A stretch of 64,000 nucleotides of DNA, from the NCBI RefSeq assembly GCF_037996765.1, contig NZ_JBBNAD010000001.1, positions 1 through 64,000 on the forward strand, written 5' to 3'. Numbering within the stretch: position 1 is the first letter of the stretch; each line of letters begins with the position of its first letter. Shown here one piece after another: positions 7,488-16,845 of this stretch. The notes under the pieces are model-generated. The model ran no database searches, was not told the origin of the DNA, and worked only from the letters and a program-made list of their open reading frames with translations. The translations under genes were made by a program, and so were the position numbers. This stretch comes from Bdellovibrio sp. GT3. Its GTDB lineage: Bacteria > Bdellovibrionota > Bdellovibrionia > Bdellovibrionales > Bdellovibrionaceae.

Positions 7488-9059
7488 TTATTTCCAATTT
7501 ATTCGGAACGGGCCTGTAATGCTGGGAAAAATCAGATCGCCTGACGGAGAAAGTTGGTTAATCATATAAGCTCCATTGCCGAAATTATCTTGCCCGAAGA
7601 TTGTGCGGTGGACAGTTTCTCCCGTCATCCAATCCATTCCTGTCACTTCCCAGCCATCCTTCTTGCTGTAACCATTTACCAAGACAATATTAGAAGGAAT
7701 GCTGACCGAAGGAACAGTGGTGAGTGACGAGACGTCGTTGCGCGCCCAAACCGAGCGCCATTTGTGTTCTTTCGGATCCCACTCGAATCGTTCCACTCCG
7801 TGTGCGGACCTAACCACAGGGCCCAATGCAATTGCATTCACGAGCGCGTCTTCCGGCATTTTTTCGTCACCGATATTATTCACGACGAAAGCACCATAGC
7901 CTTTTGAAACCACGGATTGCTCGCTCTGAATAAAGCGAGGAGGTTGTGCGAATCCTGCCTTCACCTCAATCTGATCGGCGATACGACGGGATTTGGTACC
8001 TTTCTTCTGCTTAAATTTTTTTGGAATTTCATCCCTCCAAAAAGCAACAAGCTTCATTCGATCCGACCCGTCGGTAATCACGACAAGTTTGTCGGCATCG
8101 TTCCCGAAGCCAACAAGAGTGGGAGTCGATCCTGTCCCTTGTTGAAGGCCCGATGCACCGTTGTGTGAATCTGTATCGTAAGGGGAAATCCATGCACCAT
8201 TTTTGTCAGTGGCAAGTTGAGCGCCGTTCCAGACCAACTTGTGCATATTTTTATTGGTGGCAACATAGATACCGCCCTTTTCATCGACCGCGCCTCCATT
8301 GCGAACTTCTTCTCCCTTTCCCAATTTAACCCGGATCGGTTTGCTTTTAAGTTCGCGATCAATCACGGCCACCGCGTTTCGGCCGATAGCCACAAGCCAG
8401 CCATCATAGGTCAGTTGTAAAGCAAAGAGTCTTTCTCCTTCACCCAGTACATCCGTCACCTTTATGGAGTTTCGGATCTTGATGCCTTGCTCTGGCTTTG
8501 CAGGATTGATCAAGCTAAAGGCATAAATGTCTGTGCCGCCATAGGTAGAAAAAAGAGTGTTGTCATTGTCCACAAGACCATAGATGCCGCCCTCAATCCA
8601 ATCTCGACCATGGTCAATGCCATAGATCTTGTGCACAACATTTTCTACCGCATCTATCGAAGTAAATTGCTGATCCAAAGCTTTTTCATGAACCTCGAGA
8701 GGAATGACGTGGGCTTTTTGGACCGGAAGCCGTGCCAACTCTTTCCAAGCTCCATTCCTGACATCAATGTAAACGACTCCTGCAGGTCCTGAAGTCCACA
8801 TGTAATCTGCAGATGGGGATGCTAAAACCGCACCTGTTACCGGACCTCCGATCACGTGCGGCGTTTTTCGAAGATCCACTTTGAACGTACCGCGCGCTAT
8901 GGGAAACGGCATCGAATCTGTTTGCGCCGGATCAAAATGAGTAGAGGCACCGTAATCAGCAGCAAGAAAGGTGTTTCGCGTGGGGCGGCTTACTTCGTTG
9001 GCAAAGACCATTTGACCGATTAAAGTGCTGAAAAGCCCAAGTATGACGGAATATCTCAC
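7488..9059 (-). CDS. Exported beta-propeller-like protein, function unknown
   Basis: Start taken at GTG 9059, preceded by GGAGG, because it places a signal peptide at the N-terminus (VRYSVILGLFSTLIG, cleavage near VFANE). The open frame extends 26 codons upstream without a signal sequence. The mature part of about 500 residues has repeated strand-rich segments with WTSGPAGVVYIDV, GIYGLVDNDNTLFSTYGG, GGIYVATNKNMHKLVW and LVVITDG, as in PQQ-type or sugar-binding beta-propellers. No catalytic motif is recognised. It appears to be a single-gene unit, ending at the terminator at 7419-7452. Periplasmic or secreted location is well supported; the role is not. Confidence 0.7.
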   Translation of the reverse strand: MRYSVILGLFSTLIGQMVFANEVSRPTRNTFLAADYGASTHFDPAQTDSMPFPIARGTFKVDLRKTPHVIGGPVTGAVLASPSADYMWTSGPAGVVYIDVRNGAWKELARLPVQKAHVIPLEVHEKALDQQFTSIDAVENVVHKIYGIDHGRDWIEGGIYGLVDNDNTLFSTYGGTDIYAFSLINPAKPEQGIKIRNSIKVTDVLGEGERLFALQLTYDGWLVAIGRNAVAVIDRELKSKPIRVKLGKGEEVRNGGAVDEKGGIYVATNKNMHKLVWNGAQLATDKNGAWISPYDTDSHNGASGLQQGTGSTPTLVGFGNDADKLVVITDGSDRMKLVAFWRDEIPKKFKQKKGTKSRRIADQIEVKAGFAQPPRFIQSEQSVVSKGYGAFVVNNIGDEKMPEDALVNAIALGPVVRSAHGVERFEWDPKEHKWRSVWARNDVSSLTTVPSVSIPSNIVLVNGYSKKDGWEVTGMDWMTGETVHRTIFGQDNFGNGAYMINQLSPSGDLIFPSITGPFRINWK

Positions 9060-9195
9060 GAAGCCTCCAAATATGATTCTAAATTTACCGATGTATGGAA
9101 ACGGAATAACATCACTAAAAGTATAATTTGGAATCAATAATACGAAATAAGTATTTCAACACTTTCAGATGAACTCTAAGTAGAGGACAGCGGTT

Positions 9196-9378
9196 CTAAT
9201 TTTTATTATTAAGTTCAGGAGAAGGCCGTTTAAAACACTTTTGCCGCACAAAGGCCTCGGAAGCCCCAATCACAGCTGCAGCCTTTGCATGCGTTCCATA
9301 TTTATTAACAACTCGCAGCAGATCATCTAATAAGAGAGCCTTGGGCTCCGCGACTTCCTCAAACTCTATCTCAATCAA
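9196..9378 (-). CDS. Small protein, possible helix-turn-helix
   Basis: A 60-residue frame starting at TTG 9378, with no clear Shine-Dalgarno sequence. The middle (LLRVVNKYGTHAKAAAVIGASEAFVRQ) resembles a helix-turn-helix in which an alternative-codon stretch gives two short helices. The same frame stays open upstream to the terminator-like hairpin at 9458-9480 without an ATG, so the start is uncertain. It could be a real small regulator, a decayed gene, or chance. Confidence 0.35.
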   Translation of the reverse strand: MIEIEFEEVAEPKALLLDDLLRVVNKYGTHAKAAAVIGASEAFVRQKCFKRPSPELNNKN

Positions 9379-9457
9379 AGCCTGAAAACGCAGCCAAGCC
9401 GGTTCGTCTACTCCGGGGACTCGCGCACCAAATCTTTCCTTGAGAAAGAGATAAAAT

Positions 9458-9487
9458 AAGCTGACTGAATAAGTCGGCTTTTTTTAT
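9458..9487 (+). terminator. Orphan plus-strand terminator
   Basis: AAGCTGACT pairs with AGTCGGCTT (one G-T pair, 5-base loop), followed by a run of T on the plus strand. There is no plus-strand gene between 9060 and 9458, so it may end a small RNA or an antisense transcript. Its stem is nearly that of the terminator at 10915-10938. Confidence 0.6.
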
Positions 9488-9627
9488 GCCCAAAATCTGC
9501 CGCCAGGCCACGCGTTTCATCTCAAAATTCGATAGATAGCTTCGAATCATTATACTATTCAGAATCATCGCATTGCGGCATATTCCGTCCTGTTTCAACG
9601 TATCTAAACTTTTAAACCGGAGTGGTT

Positions 9628-10365
9628 ATGAAAAATTTGTTCTTGTTCCTAGCGATGACATTGGGTTCTTTAAATGCTTTCTCTGCGGCTCGTGAATTCC
9701 GTATCAACGGATATTCGGCAGACGGTGGTTATGCTATCGGCTGGGGGATTCCTGGCAAGATGATCGACTTTGAAGAAGTTGAAAAGGACGAAGACAAAGT
9801 CAGCGAGCTTTGGGGGCAGATGTCTTTGATGCGCAATTATTTGGTGGATGTTCAAACAAATCAGATTTTGGCGACGATCCACACTGATCCGGATGAGTTT
9901 GTAGCAATCAGCTTGGGTGGCATGAGCAATAACCACTACAGCATGAAAACAAAAAATCTGGGTTCTTTCTATGCGAAGGATTCTATTGAGATAGTGGCGG
10001 TTTTCGAATCTTTCAAATGGAATACAAATCTTTCATCCGTTTTCGTTATTAACAAGAATACTCATCAGCCGGTTGTGGTAAACAGAATCAATAATCTTGA
10101 GGAGCGCATGCTGGCTGCGGCTAAAGCTACTTTGACTCCGGCGCAGGTTGAACAATTTGATAAAGGTGCACTTTACTTCAGTATGGAAGAGATGGGTTAC
10201 GATGTGCAATTAAATAGAGTTTATAAAATCGTTTGGGAGTCAGCTATTCCTAAAAGTATCGATGACCCCTTGGTGACTGTAACAGCTCGTTTGAAATTGG
10301 ATGTTACGGCGGATCGAGATGTTAAGTTTGAAGTGGATCAGGTTCAGTATACTGAAGAAAACTAA
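9628..10365 (+). CDS. Exported protein of unknown function
   Basis: Start taken at ATG 9628 (GGAG 5 bases upstream) rather than the GTG two codons earlier. The 245-residue product has a clear signal peptide (KNLFLFLAMTLGSLNAFSAA). The mature protein is acidic and strand-rich, with phrases such as RNYLVDVQTNQILATIHTD and VVAVF-like strands but no motif I can assign. It is probably periplasmic or secreted. It precedes another small exported protein at 10496 on the same strand, separated by 130 bases that could carry a separate promoter. Confidence 0.75.
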   Translation: MKNLFLFLAMTLGSLNAFSAAREFRINGYSADGGYAIGWGIPGKMIDFEEVEKDEDKVSELWGQMSLMRNYLVDVQTNQILATIHTDPDEFVAISLGGMSNNHYSMKTKNLGSFYAKDSIEIVAVFESFKWNTNLSSVFVINKNTHQPVVVNRINNLEERMLAAAKATLTPAQVEQFDKGALYFSMEEMGYDVQLNRVYKIVWESAIPKSIDDPLVTVTARLKLDVTADRDVKFEVDQVQYTEEN

Positions 10366-10495
10366 AAGATTAGGTGCTCGGGGGTGTCGAAATTTTGTAC
10401 ACTCCTGTAATTTGGAAAATACACATTTGTTAGCGGTCTGGGGCTCTGCACACTATGGTAATTTCTCTTTCGAAAATTATCAGGAGATAAAATCA

Positions 10496-10888
10496 ATGAA
10501 AAAACTAATTTTGTTTTGTGCTTTGATGGGAATGTCTGCGGCTGCTTCCGCGAAAACTGTGAATTACGTTTCTTGCAGTGGACCTGACTGGAAAGTTGCT
10601 TCTCAATTGGATCTTGGTTCTAACAAGATCACTCAAAAAACAACGGATGGTCGCAAAAGTGTTATGGCTTCTGTGAAGCCTATCGTTGAGATCAGCATTG
10701 ATGATATCGCGTTTCTTAATAGCGAAGGTGCGATTGCTGCTACAGATATCCAGTCTGGATATAAAGCGGTAATTGCCCCGGGTGCTGATGGTGGCCGCGT
10801 TTCGACGGTTTACTTCCTTGATTTGAAATCCGGGGGGCAGGCTTTGGCCTATGGAGCTATGGTTATTGCCGGTCCTTGCGCGAAGTAA
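10496..10888 (+). CDS. Small exported protein
   Basis: The start ATG at 10496 has AGGAG about 9 bases upstream and begins a standard signal peptide (KKLILFCALMGMSAAASA). The open frame extends upstream but without signs of coding. The mature part of about 110 residues is strand-rich, has one Cys near its start (YVSCSGPDW) and one near its end (VIAGPCAK), which could form a disulfide. No family is recognised. It is followed by a strong terminator. Confidence 0.75.
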   Translation: MKKLILFCALMGMSAAASAKTVNYVSCSGPDWKVASQLDLGSNKITQKTTDGRKSVMASVKPIVEISIDDIAFLNSEGAIAATDIQSGYKAVIAPGADGGRVSTVYFLDLKSGGQALAYGAMVIAGPCAK

Positions 10889-10914
10889 TAAATTTGCGAT
10901 TTTTAATTGAAAAA

Positions 10915-10938
10915 AAAGCCGACTTTTCAGTCGGCTTT
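10915..10938 (+). terminator. Rho-independent terminator
   Basis: AAAGCCGACT pairs with AGTCGGCTTT around a TTTC loop, followed by a T-run. It ends the exported-protein gene at 10496. Confidence 0.9.
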
Positions 10939-11089
10939 TTTTTTAGCCGCACAGGTTCCTTGTGGTGATTTGTTATTTAACTTTGCCGATGGAGTGACAA
11001 AATCGTGAATTAAAAATGGTTTTAACGTGATTTGGGGGGCGGGTTTACTTAACATTTAAGCTGAATGTACATTGAACTAGACCATGTTT

Positions 11090-11104
11090 GCTCACAGTGT
11101 GAGC
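11090..11104. promoter_or_regulatory. Short inverted repeat before 11124
   Basis: GCTCAC-AGT-GTGAGC lies 20 bases upstream of the start codon at 11124, next to the presumed ribosome-binding site. It could be an operator or a small RNA stem. Chance is possible. Confidence 0.35.
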
Positions 11105-11123
11105 GCTCAAAAGGGGCTCGATC

Positions 11124-11765
11124 ATGCGTAATCAACGATCTATGTGGCTAATTGTTTTTGTATTTGGATTTCAGCTTTTAATTTGCCAGGCATTTGCCCA
11201 AAGTTTTGAACGTGACGAGGGCATTACCAAAGAAAGCCTGATCCGATCGATCAAGAAAAGCACCTCATTGGATGACCAGCAAATTGAAGCACTGATCAAC
11301 ACGCTGACTCTTCAGTATAAACTTCGTCCTGAACAAAGAATTCCGATCAAAGGTTACCTGTATGCCGCAGGCATGAACGGTGCAATGCTTTTGGATCATG
11401 ATGTCTGGTATTTTGATGCGAACCTGATTGATCCCGCAACTCAAGAGATTGTGAAAATTCCAGAGCTGTTTTTGTGCGACTTTCATAATGGCGGGATTAA
11501 GTTTGAAGTCGCTTACAAATGGATGTTTACGTTTATTCCCAGCGGAGTGAATGTCGATGAATTGCATGGTGCTGTTTATGGACGAGGCGTGGGATTGGTG
11601 GCGGATGCATTCTTTGGTGCTGAAGGCTCCTGGATGCCAGCTAAGAACAGAGCGAATGACCTTTTGCATGTGGCATTGAAAATCGGTTTTGGCGGCGGCG
11701 TTGTTTTTCCAAAAATGGAATTCAAACTTCGTCAGATAAATGGTGTGACGGGAAGTGCGCAATAG
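11124..11765 (+). CDS. Exported protein of unknown function
   Basis: Encodes 213 residues with a signal peptide (SMWLIVFVFGFQLLICQAFA). The mature protein starts with a charged helical part and then a strand- and Gly-rich part (GAVYGRGVGLVADAFFGAEG, KIGFGGGVVF). No conserved motif is recognised. It sits upstream of, and on the same strand as, the TonB receptor, but 127 bases separate them and no link in function is visible. Confidence 0.7.
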   Translation: MRNQRSMWLIVFVFGFQLLICQAFAQSFERDEGITKESLIRSIKKSTSLDDQQIEALINTLTLQYKLRPEQRIPIKGYLYAAGMNGAMLLDHDVWYFDANLIDPATQEIVKIPELFLCDFHNGGIKFEVAYKWMFTFIPSGVNVDELHGAVYGRGVGLVADAFFGAEGSWMPAKNRANDLLHVALKIGFGGGVVFPKMEFKLRQINGVTGSAQ

Positions 11766-11892
11766 GTGCACTTTTACTGGACCTAAGCAGTGCTGTCAGG
11801 GGTGACTCCTGCATCATGTTGCTGCATCGACCTTAATTCTTTTGTTGGGCTACATCTTCTTATTTAACCTTTTTGGGTAAAGAGGATGAAGC

Positions 11893-13974
11893 ATGAATCT
11901 AAAGCCGTATATCGCATCTGTGGTGATCGCAACCAACGTGACATCCACAGCTTTTGCACAAGAAGCCGAAACAACATCAACACTTTTGCCATCTGTTATC
12001 GTGAGCACAACCTCCGACAGTGAAAAGTATATCGATACTCCAGTCAGAGTTGATTCCATTTCCGCTGAAGAGATCGAAAAAGACCACAATCGCTTTCTGG
12101 GCGATACTCTGCAAAAGGTTCCTGGTGTGGTGATTCGCGAGGTGGATCCCTTGGTTCCGGCGTTGGGTATTCGCATGCCAGCGAACTTCAATGCTCCCTA
12201 CTACCTGGCGACTATCGATCAAATTCCTATGTCTTCCGCCATCAGTATCAATCACGCAACGGCGGCAAATCTTCCAATTTCCACAGCAACAGGGGGGCTT
12301 GAGGTTCTTCGTGGTGCCACGAGTGTGTTGTACGGAGCGGATGCGATCTCTGCAGTTATTGATTTAAAAACTCCTGAATTTGGCAATCGCAAGTCGATTG
12401 GGCTTGAAGGTGGTCAGCGTGGTTTTGGGAAAGTTCTTTTGACCGGAACGGGCAAGGTTTCTGAGAATCAAGAGTACTATGCCGTGGGTAATTACACTCA
12501 TGATGATGGCTGGAGAGATATGCAAAGAATGGATCGTGGCGAAACGATCCTGAAGCATCGTAAGAATCTTTCTGAAACCAGTAAGCTGACAACGACCATT
12601 GTTGCCAATAAAAACGAAGGTCAGGGTGCAGGTTATTTGGATTACGACACCTATCAAAATGACCCGACAAACTCTGGGATCACGGCAACTGATGATACGA
12701 ATTCTGATAGTTCCTATATACGTTTGACTTCAGAATGGCGTAAAAGCATCGATGCGAAAAACGAAGTTATCGTCACTCCGTATGTCCGTCACACTGACAG
12801 CGATTACATGGCATACTGGTATGCGGATACTTTACCGACAATCACAGCTAAAGATTCCACAGTGGGAGCGAACTTCATTTACAGTCATATTTGGACTGAT
12901 TCGGAAACCAAGGCCGGTCTGGCCTTGGAGGCCACGAAGTATAATTATAAAGAAGTGCAGGAGTTACCAACGTACACGGGTGGCTTTCCGCCTTCCGAGA
13001 GCCCTCGCGGTACGCACTATGATTATGATGTGAACTACCTGAATATCTCTCCGTTCATCGCTCATACTTGGAGCATCAATGAAAAATGGCGTTGGGATTT
13101 GGGTCTTCGTGCCGACTTTTCCAATTATGACTATAAAAACAATACTTCCGACGGAGACTGTGACTCCCCAAACAATACCAACGGTTTGTGCGGAGCTTAC
13201 CTTCGCGTGGGTGATCGCACAGATAAATTTGATGGCATCACCCCTAAAACGGGCGTGAACTACCTGCTATCAAATAATCAGGCGGTGTTCTTTAATGTGG
13301 GTATGGGTTACAAAATTCCGAATGCGGCAACTCTTTACAACCTGACAGATGGCCAAACGTCTCCGAACTTGAGTGGAGAAAAGTCATACACATCCGAGCT
13401 CGGGTATAAATCCGACAATGGCGTGCTGGGTATGGAGCTTTCAGTTTATAATATTGATATCCAGGATCGTGTCGTAAGAACTTATGGTTCAACCGTTTCC
13501 ACTTACGAAAATGCCGGCAAATCCCGCTCAACAGGTATTGAGTTGGGTGCAGCCTGGAAAGCAACGCAAGAGTTGAAACTGCAAGTGGCAACTAACTATA
13601 ATGAAAGCCGTTTTATAGACTATAAATCCGGTGGCACTGATTACAGTGGTAACAAAGAAGCCAAAGCACCGAGCGAAATCTATGACGTGGTTTTGACTTA
13701 TCGTCCGACGGCACTTCGTGGTTTCGAAACTTCCTTGGAATGGAATCGCACTGGGTCTTATTGGGTGGAGGACGCAAATCAACACCTACAAGCCGGTCGC
13801 GATGTATTTAATTGGAGAGGTGAGTACCAGTATACGAAAGAGCTGAGCTTCAATGCTCGAGTCATGAATCTGACCAACACCAAGTATCCCATTGACGTTG
13901 CCAACTACGGTTCCCTGGTTTACAAACCAGCGACTCCTTTGACGGCATACATTGGCTTGGGTTACGCTCTTTAA
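11893..13974 (+). CDS. TonB-dependent outer-membrane receptor
   Basis: Encodes 693 residues. A signal peptide (to about AFA at residue 23) is followed by a plug domain (about 35-150) with the typical run LGDTLQKVPGVVI, then GLEVLRGATSVLYGADAISAVIDLKTP. A 22-strand-type barrel follows with many alternating aromatic strands, ending in YIGLGYAL. TonB receptors import siderophores, haem, cobalamin or sugars using energy from TonB-ExbBD. The gene directly after it starts at the base following this stop codon and encodes a PepSY-TM protein, a pairing usually seen with iron-siderophore uptake. No Fur box is obvious upstream, so the substrate stays open. Confidence 0.93.
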   Translation: MNLKPYIASVVIATNVTSTAFAQEAETTSTLLPSVIVSTTSDSEKYIDTPVRVDSISAEEIEKDHNRFLGDTLQKVPGVVIREVDPLVPALGIRMPANFNAPYYLATIDQIPMSSAISINHATAANLPISTATGGLEVLRGATSVLYGADAISAVIDLKTPEFGNRKSIGLEGGQRGFGKVLLTGTGKVSENQEYYAVGNYTHDDGWRDMQRMDRGETILKHRKNLSETSKLTTTIVANKNEGQGAGYLDYDTYQNDPTNSGITATDDTNSDSSYIRLTSEWRKSIDAKNEVIVTPYVRHTDSDYMAYWYADTLPTITAKDSTVGANFIYSHIWTDSETKAGLALEATKYNYKEVQELPTYTGGFPPSESPRGTHYDYDVNYLNISPFIAHTWSINEKWRWDLGLRADFSNYDYKNNTSDGDCDSPNNTNGLCGAYLRVGDRTDKFDGITPKTGVNYLLSNNQAVFFNVGMGYKIPNAATLYNLTDGQTSPNLSGEKSYTSELGYKSDNGVLGMELSVYNIDIQDRVVRTYGSTVSTYENAGKSRSTGIELGAAWKATQELKLQVATNYNESRFIDYKSGGTDYSGNKEAKAPSEIYDVVLTYRPTALRGFETSLEWNRTGSYWVEDANQHLQAGRDVFNWRGEYQYTKELSFNARVMNLTNTKYPIDVANYGSLVYKPATPLTAYIGLGYAL

Positions 13975-15258
13975 ATGAAAAAAGATCTGTATGCACGTAT
14001 CTGGCGTTGGCATTTCTACGCAGGATTGTTCGTCATTCCGTTCGTGATTATCCTGGCAGTCACGGGCAGTATCTATCTGTTTAAGCCACAGTTAGACCCC
14101 GTGATTTATCCCAAGTTGTTAACGGTTTCTCCTCAGGAGAAATCGTTGCCTGCGGCAGAGCTTGTTAATGGTGTACGCAAAGAATTTCCTAATGCCGAAG
14201 TGTCTGCATATTTTCCTCCATCAAAATCAGATCAAAGTGTCGCTGTGGGTTTTGTTGAAGCGAATGTTAATAAAACGGCTTATTTGAATCCCTACTCGGG
14301 CGAGCTCCTTGGTTCTATGAACGACCAGGATCACTATCAGAACATCACCAAGAAAATTCATGGTGATTTGTTGATAGGGACCTGGGGGGACCGTCTGGTG
14401 GAGCTCGTGGCTTGCTGGTCGATCATTCTACTTATTTCGGGAATGTACCTTTGGTGGCCCAGAGGACGCAAGTTCGCCGGTGTCTGGTGGGTGAGGCTTA
14501 ATGCGGGGAAACGCGTATTCTGGCGGGATTTTCATTCGGTCATCGCCATCTATAGTTTCGTTTTCATTCTTTTACTTCTGGTGACGGGGCTTCCTTGGAC
14601 TGGATTCTGGGGAGAGAAATATGCCAAAGTTTGGAATCATTTTCCTCAGGCCACAGCAACCTCCAATGTACCCACGGCAGTATTGAATAATGCCAGTGTG
14701 CAGATGGTGCCATGGGCAGTCGAGACTGTGCCGATGCCGATTTCAAAAGTGGTTCAGTCAGAACAGGTAAGTCTGGATGAAGTTTTAAAATCTCTTCAAG
14801 GTCGTGATCTTCAAGGCAGCATTAAGGTGGCGTTTCCAAAAGAGCTTGATGGTGTCTTCACAATATCGCAGTTTGGCGCTGATCCACGCAAGTCCGTCAC
14901 GCTTTATATTGATCAGTATAGCGGACAAGTATTGCAGGCAATTCCTTTTGCTGAGCACGGCACATTTGCCAAGGCAGTGGAGTTTGGAATCTCCCTACAT
15001 CAAGGAGAACTATTTGGTTGGGTGAACCAACTGATTGCTTTTATGACCTGCCTTGCGTTGATTTTGATTTGCATCAGCGGACTCATGATGTGGTGGAAGC
15101 GTCGCCCCTCTGGCAAGTTTGGGGCCCCTCCGTCTCCGGAAAGTAAGAGTCCATATTGGTTCATCGGATTTTTTATCGTTATGAGTGTTTTGTTCCCTCT
15201 GGTGGGGGCGTCATTGGTTGCAGTTCTGGTCTTGGATCTGATCATTTCAAAGAAGTGA
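13975..15258 (+). CDS. PepSY-TM inner-membrane protein (PiuB-like)
   Basis: Encodes 427 residues. It starts with RIWRWHFYAGLFVIPFVI and continues with TGSIYLFKP, has further membrane segments near 140-165, 195-215, 345-370 and 390-420, and periplasmic loops. KIHGDLLIGTWGDRLVELVA, FWRDFHSVIAIYS and SLHQGELFGWVNQ carry conserved His residues of the PepSY-associated TM family. Members are thought to reduce or release iron from imported siderophores at the inner membrane. The start codon directly follows the receptor stop codon, so the two are translated from one message. Family call is secure; iron role is inferred from context. Confidence 0.9.
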   Translation: MKKDLYARIWRWHFYAGLFVIPFVIILAVTGSIYLFKPQLDPVIYPKLLTVSPQEKSLPAAELVNGVRKEFPNAEVSAYFPPSKSDQSVAVGFVEANVNKTAYLNPYSGELLGSMNDQDHYQNITKKIHGDLLIGTWGDRLVELVACWSIILLISGMYLWWPRGRKFAGVWWVRLNAGKRVFWRDFHSVIAIYSFVFILLLLVTGLPWTGFWGEKYAKVWNHFPQATATSNVPTAVLNNASVQMVPWAVETVPMPISKVVQSEQVSLDEVLKSLQGRDLQGSIKVAFPKELDGVFTISQFGADPRKSVTLYIDQYSGQVLQAIPFAEHGTFAKAVEFGISLHQGELFGWVNQLIAFMTCLALILICISGLMMWWKRRPSGKFGAPPSPESKSPYWFIGFFIVMSVLFPLVGASLVAVLVLDLIISKK

Positions 15259-15275
15259 GTCGATCCGTAAAAAAA

Positions 15276-15301
15276 AGACTGGAGAGTCCGATCCCCAGTC
15301 T
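15276..15301. terminator. Terminator between convergent genes
   Basis: AGACTGG pairs with CCAGTCT. T-rich sequence follows on the plus strand (TGTATTTTTT) and on the minus strand (TTTTTT), so it can serve both the PepSY gene and the DUF1254 gene. Confidence 0.75.
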
Positions 15302-15311
15302 CTGTATTTTT

Positions 15312-16751
15312 TCAATTTTGATTGTCTGATAGATTTCGAATGTTTTGTACCTTTTCAATTCCCGGTGGCTTCCACGTGCCGTCAAGCACGGCTTGCTTTG
15401 GCCAGTACAGGCGCATAATCAAATTGAAATCCTGATCTGCGGGAGCCGGCAACCAGTTGGCTTCTTTATCTTTCCCAGGGCTGGATGCCTGCAGGTAAAT
15501 ATCCAGGGAGCCATCGCGATTAAGGCGAAGCTTGTCGCGGTCTCCGATGGCAAAGCGATTGATGGGATTTTTTACGAAGAACTGGTTGGAGTTATACATT
15601 GTTAACGACCAGAAGCCATTGACCGGTGGCAGGTTTCCTTTGGTGAAGCGGATAATGTAATTGTTTTTTCCATTCAATGGCGCTCCAGAGTTGTCGACGG
15701 AGGCCCAGGGATACATGGCATCTTGTTTTAGATTGGCGCCCAATCCTTTCTTTGCGATCACGGCACGGGCCATATAGTCATTGCCGTAAGTGCCGATAAC
15801 TTTAGGAACGCCCCAGCCATTTATCATCGTAAAGTTATCCGGGCTGCGTGCTGACTCTGTGAGTTTTTCCTGGGCGGCAAAGTATCCAGAATTTAAAGCG
15901 CGCTTTTGGTCCTCAGTTAGTTTTTCGAAATTAAAGTCACTGCCCGGCGTGATTCCCAGATTTGCCAGTTGGCGCAGTACTTGGCCATCGCTGGCAGAAG
16001 GCGGGTTGTTTTTTAACTCATTGGCGAAATAAGTAAAGAAAGTTTGGGCGTCCATTCTTTCAACCTGATCCACCGGCGGAGTTCGGGTGTCCGCGTTGAT
16101 GTTAAAGGGGACTGAATCAGGAGCGGAAGTGTTCTTGCCGAACTCATCAAGGGGTGTGATTCGCAACCCATTCTGAAAGGCGTGCACTTTGGTTATATCG
16201 GATTTTGAGGACTTGGTTCTGCCAATCATCCAAACAGAATTAGTCGGTGCCTTGATTTGGGTAACGTTAGTGGGCAACGTGCCCTGCCAGTTTGGTCCGG
16301 TGATAGCGTAGTTACCTTTTTTGTATCCGGTCGTGCGGCTTCCGGGTGAAGCAAAGACGTCAGTCCATGCGCTTAACAATGGCATCATATAGAATCTGTC
16401 GCCAGCATCCGGCACGCTTAGAACCATAGGTTGATTGGAAAGATCCAGCCATGCGGAACTATAGAGTGTGTCGGCATTCGGTGATACAACATCGGTGAAC
16501 CTGTCATCCGGGAAAGCCCGTTTATTGGAAATCTGATTGAGTGGAGCTCGTGATTGTGAAGCTCTGGGAGTAGCAGTCATGACATCGCGGGAGATTCCCA
16601 TCAGCACCAAGGGGTAGGCATAGAAGTATGCCTGCTCGGTGGAACCTTGGATATCTTGCGGGGTGTTTTTTGCGGTGTCTTTCGAGCTAGCACAGTTGGC
16701 AAGCATTCCAGCACATACGGCGAATGCCAGCAGCTTTGAAGCGACCTTCAT
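15312..16751 (-). CDS. DUF1254/DUF1214 lipoprotein
   Basis: Start taken at ATG 16751, with AAGGAGG upstream, which yields a signal peptide with lipobox LANC. The mature 460 residues contain the DUF1254 region (YFYAYPLVLMGISRDVMTA, SPNADTLYSSAWLDLS, FYMMPLLSAWTDVFASPGSR) and the DUF1214 region at the end (GFWSLTMYNSNQFF, NPINRFAIGDRDKL, ANWLPAP, LIMRLYWPK). These proteins are widespread and their biochemistry is unknown. It is 94 bases downstream of the PLA2-like gene on the same strand and might share its transcript. Confidence 0.9.
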   Translation of the reverse strand: MKVASKLLAFAVCAGMLANCASSKDTAKNTPQDIQGSTEQAYFYAYPLVLMGISRDVMTATPRASQSRAPLNQISNKRAFPDDRFTDVVSPNADTLYSSAWLDLSNQPMVLSVPDAGDRFYMMPLLSAWTDVFASPGSRTTGYKKGNYAITGPNWQGTLPTNVTQIKAPTNSVWMIGRTKSSKSDITKVHAFQNGLRITPLDEFGKNTSAPDSVPFNINADTRTPPVDQVERMDAQTFFTYFANELKNNPPSASDGQVLRQLANLGITPGSDFNFEKLTEDQKRALNSGYFAAQEKLTESARSPDNFTMINGWGVPKVIGTYGNDYMARAVIAKKGLGANLKQDAMYPWASVDNSGAPLNGKNNYIIRFTKGNLPPVNGFWSLTMYNSNQFFVKNPINRFAIGDRDKLRLNRDGSLDIYLQASSPGKDKEANWLPAPADQDFNLIMRLYWPKQAVLDGTWKPPGIEKVQNIRNLSDNQN

Positions 16752-16845
16752 GAAAATCCTCCTTGATACTTTACTGATCCAAATCAGATTGCGAAGTATT
16801 CGGACGATAGACAATGAGGCTTTTGACAGTGCTCTCGACCAAGGA

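Noticed and set aside
9371-9598. Minus-strand open frame of 75 codons
   Set aside because: Runs through the terminator hairpin and shows no family or ribosome-binding site.
11766-11892. Possible Fur box or cobalamin element before the TonB receptor
   Set aside because: No palindrome or conserved element could be identified by eye.
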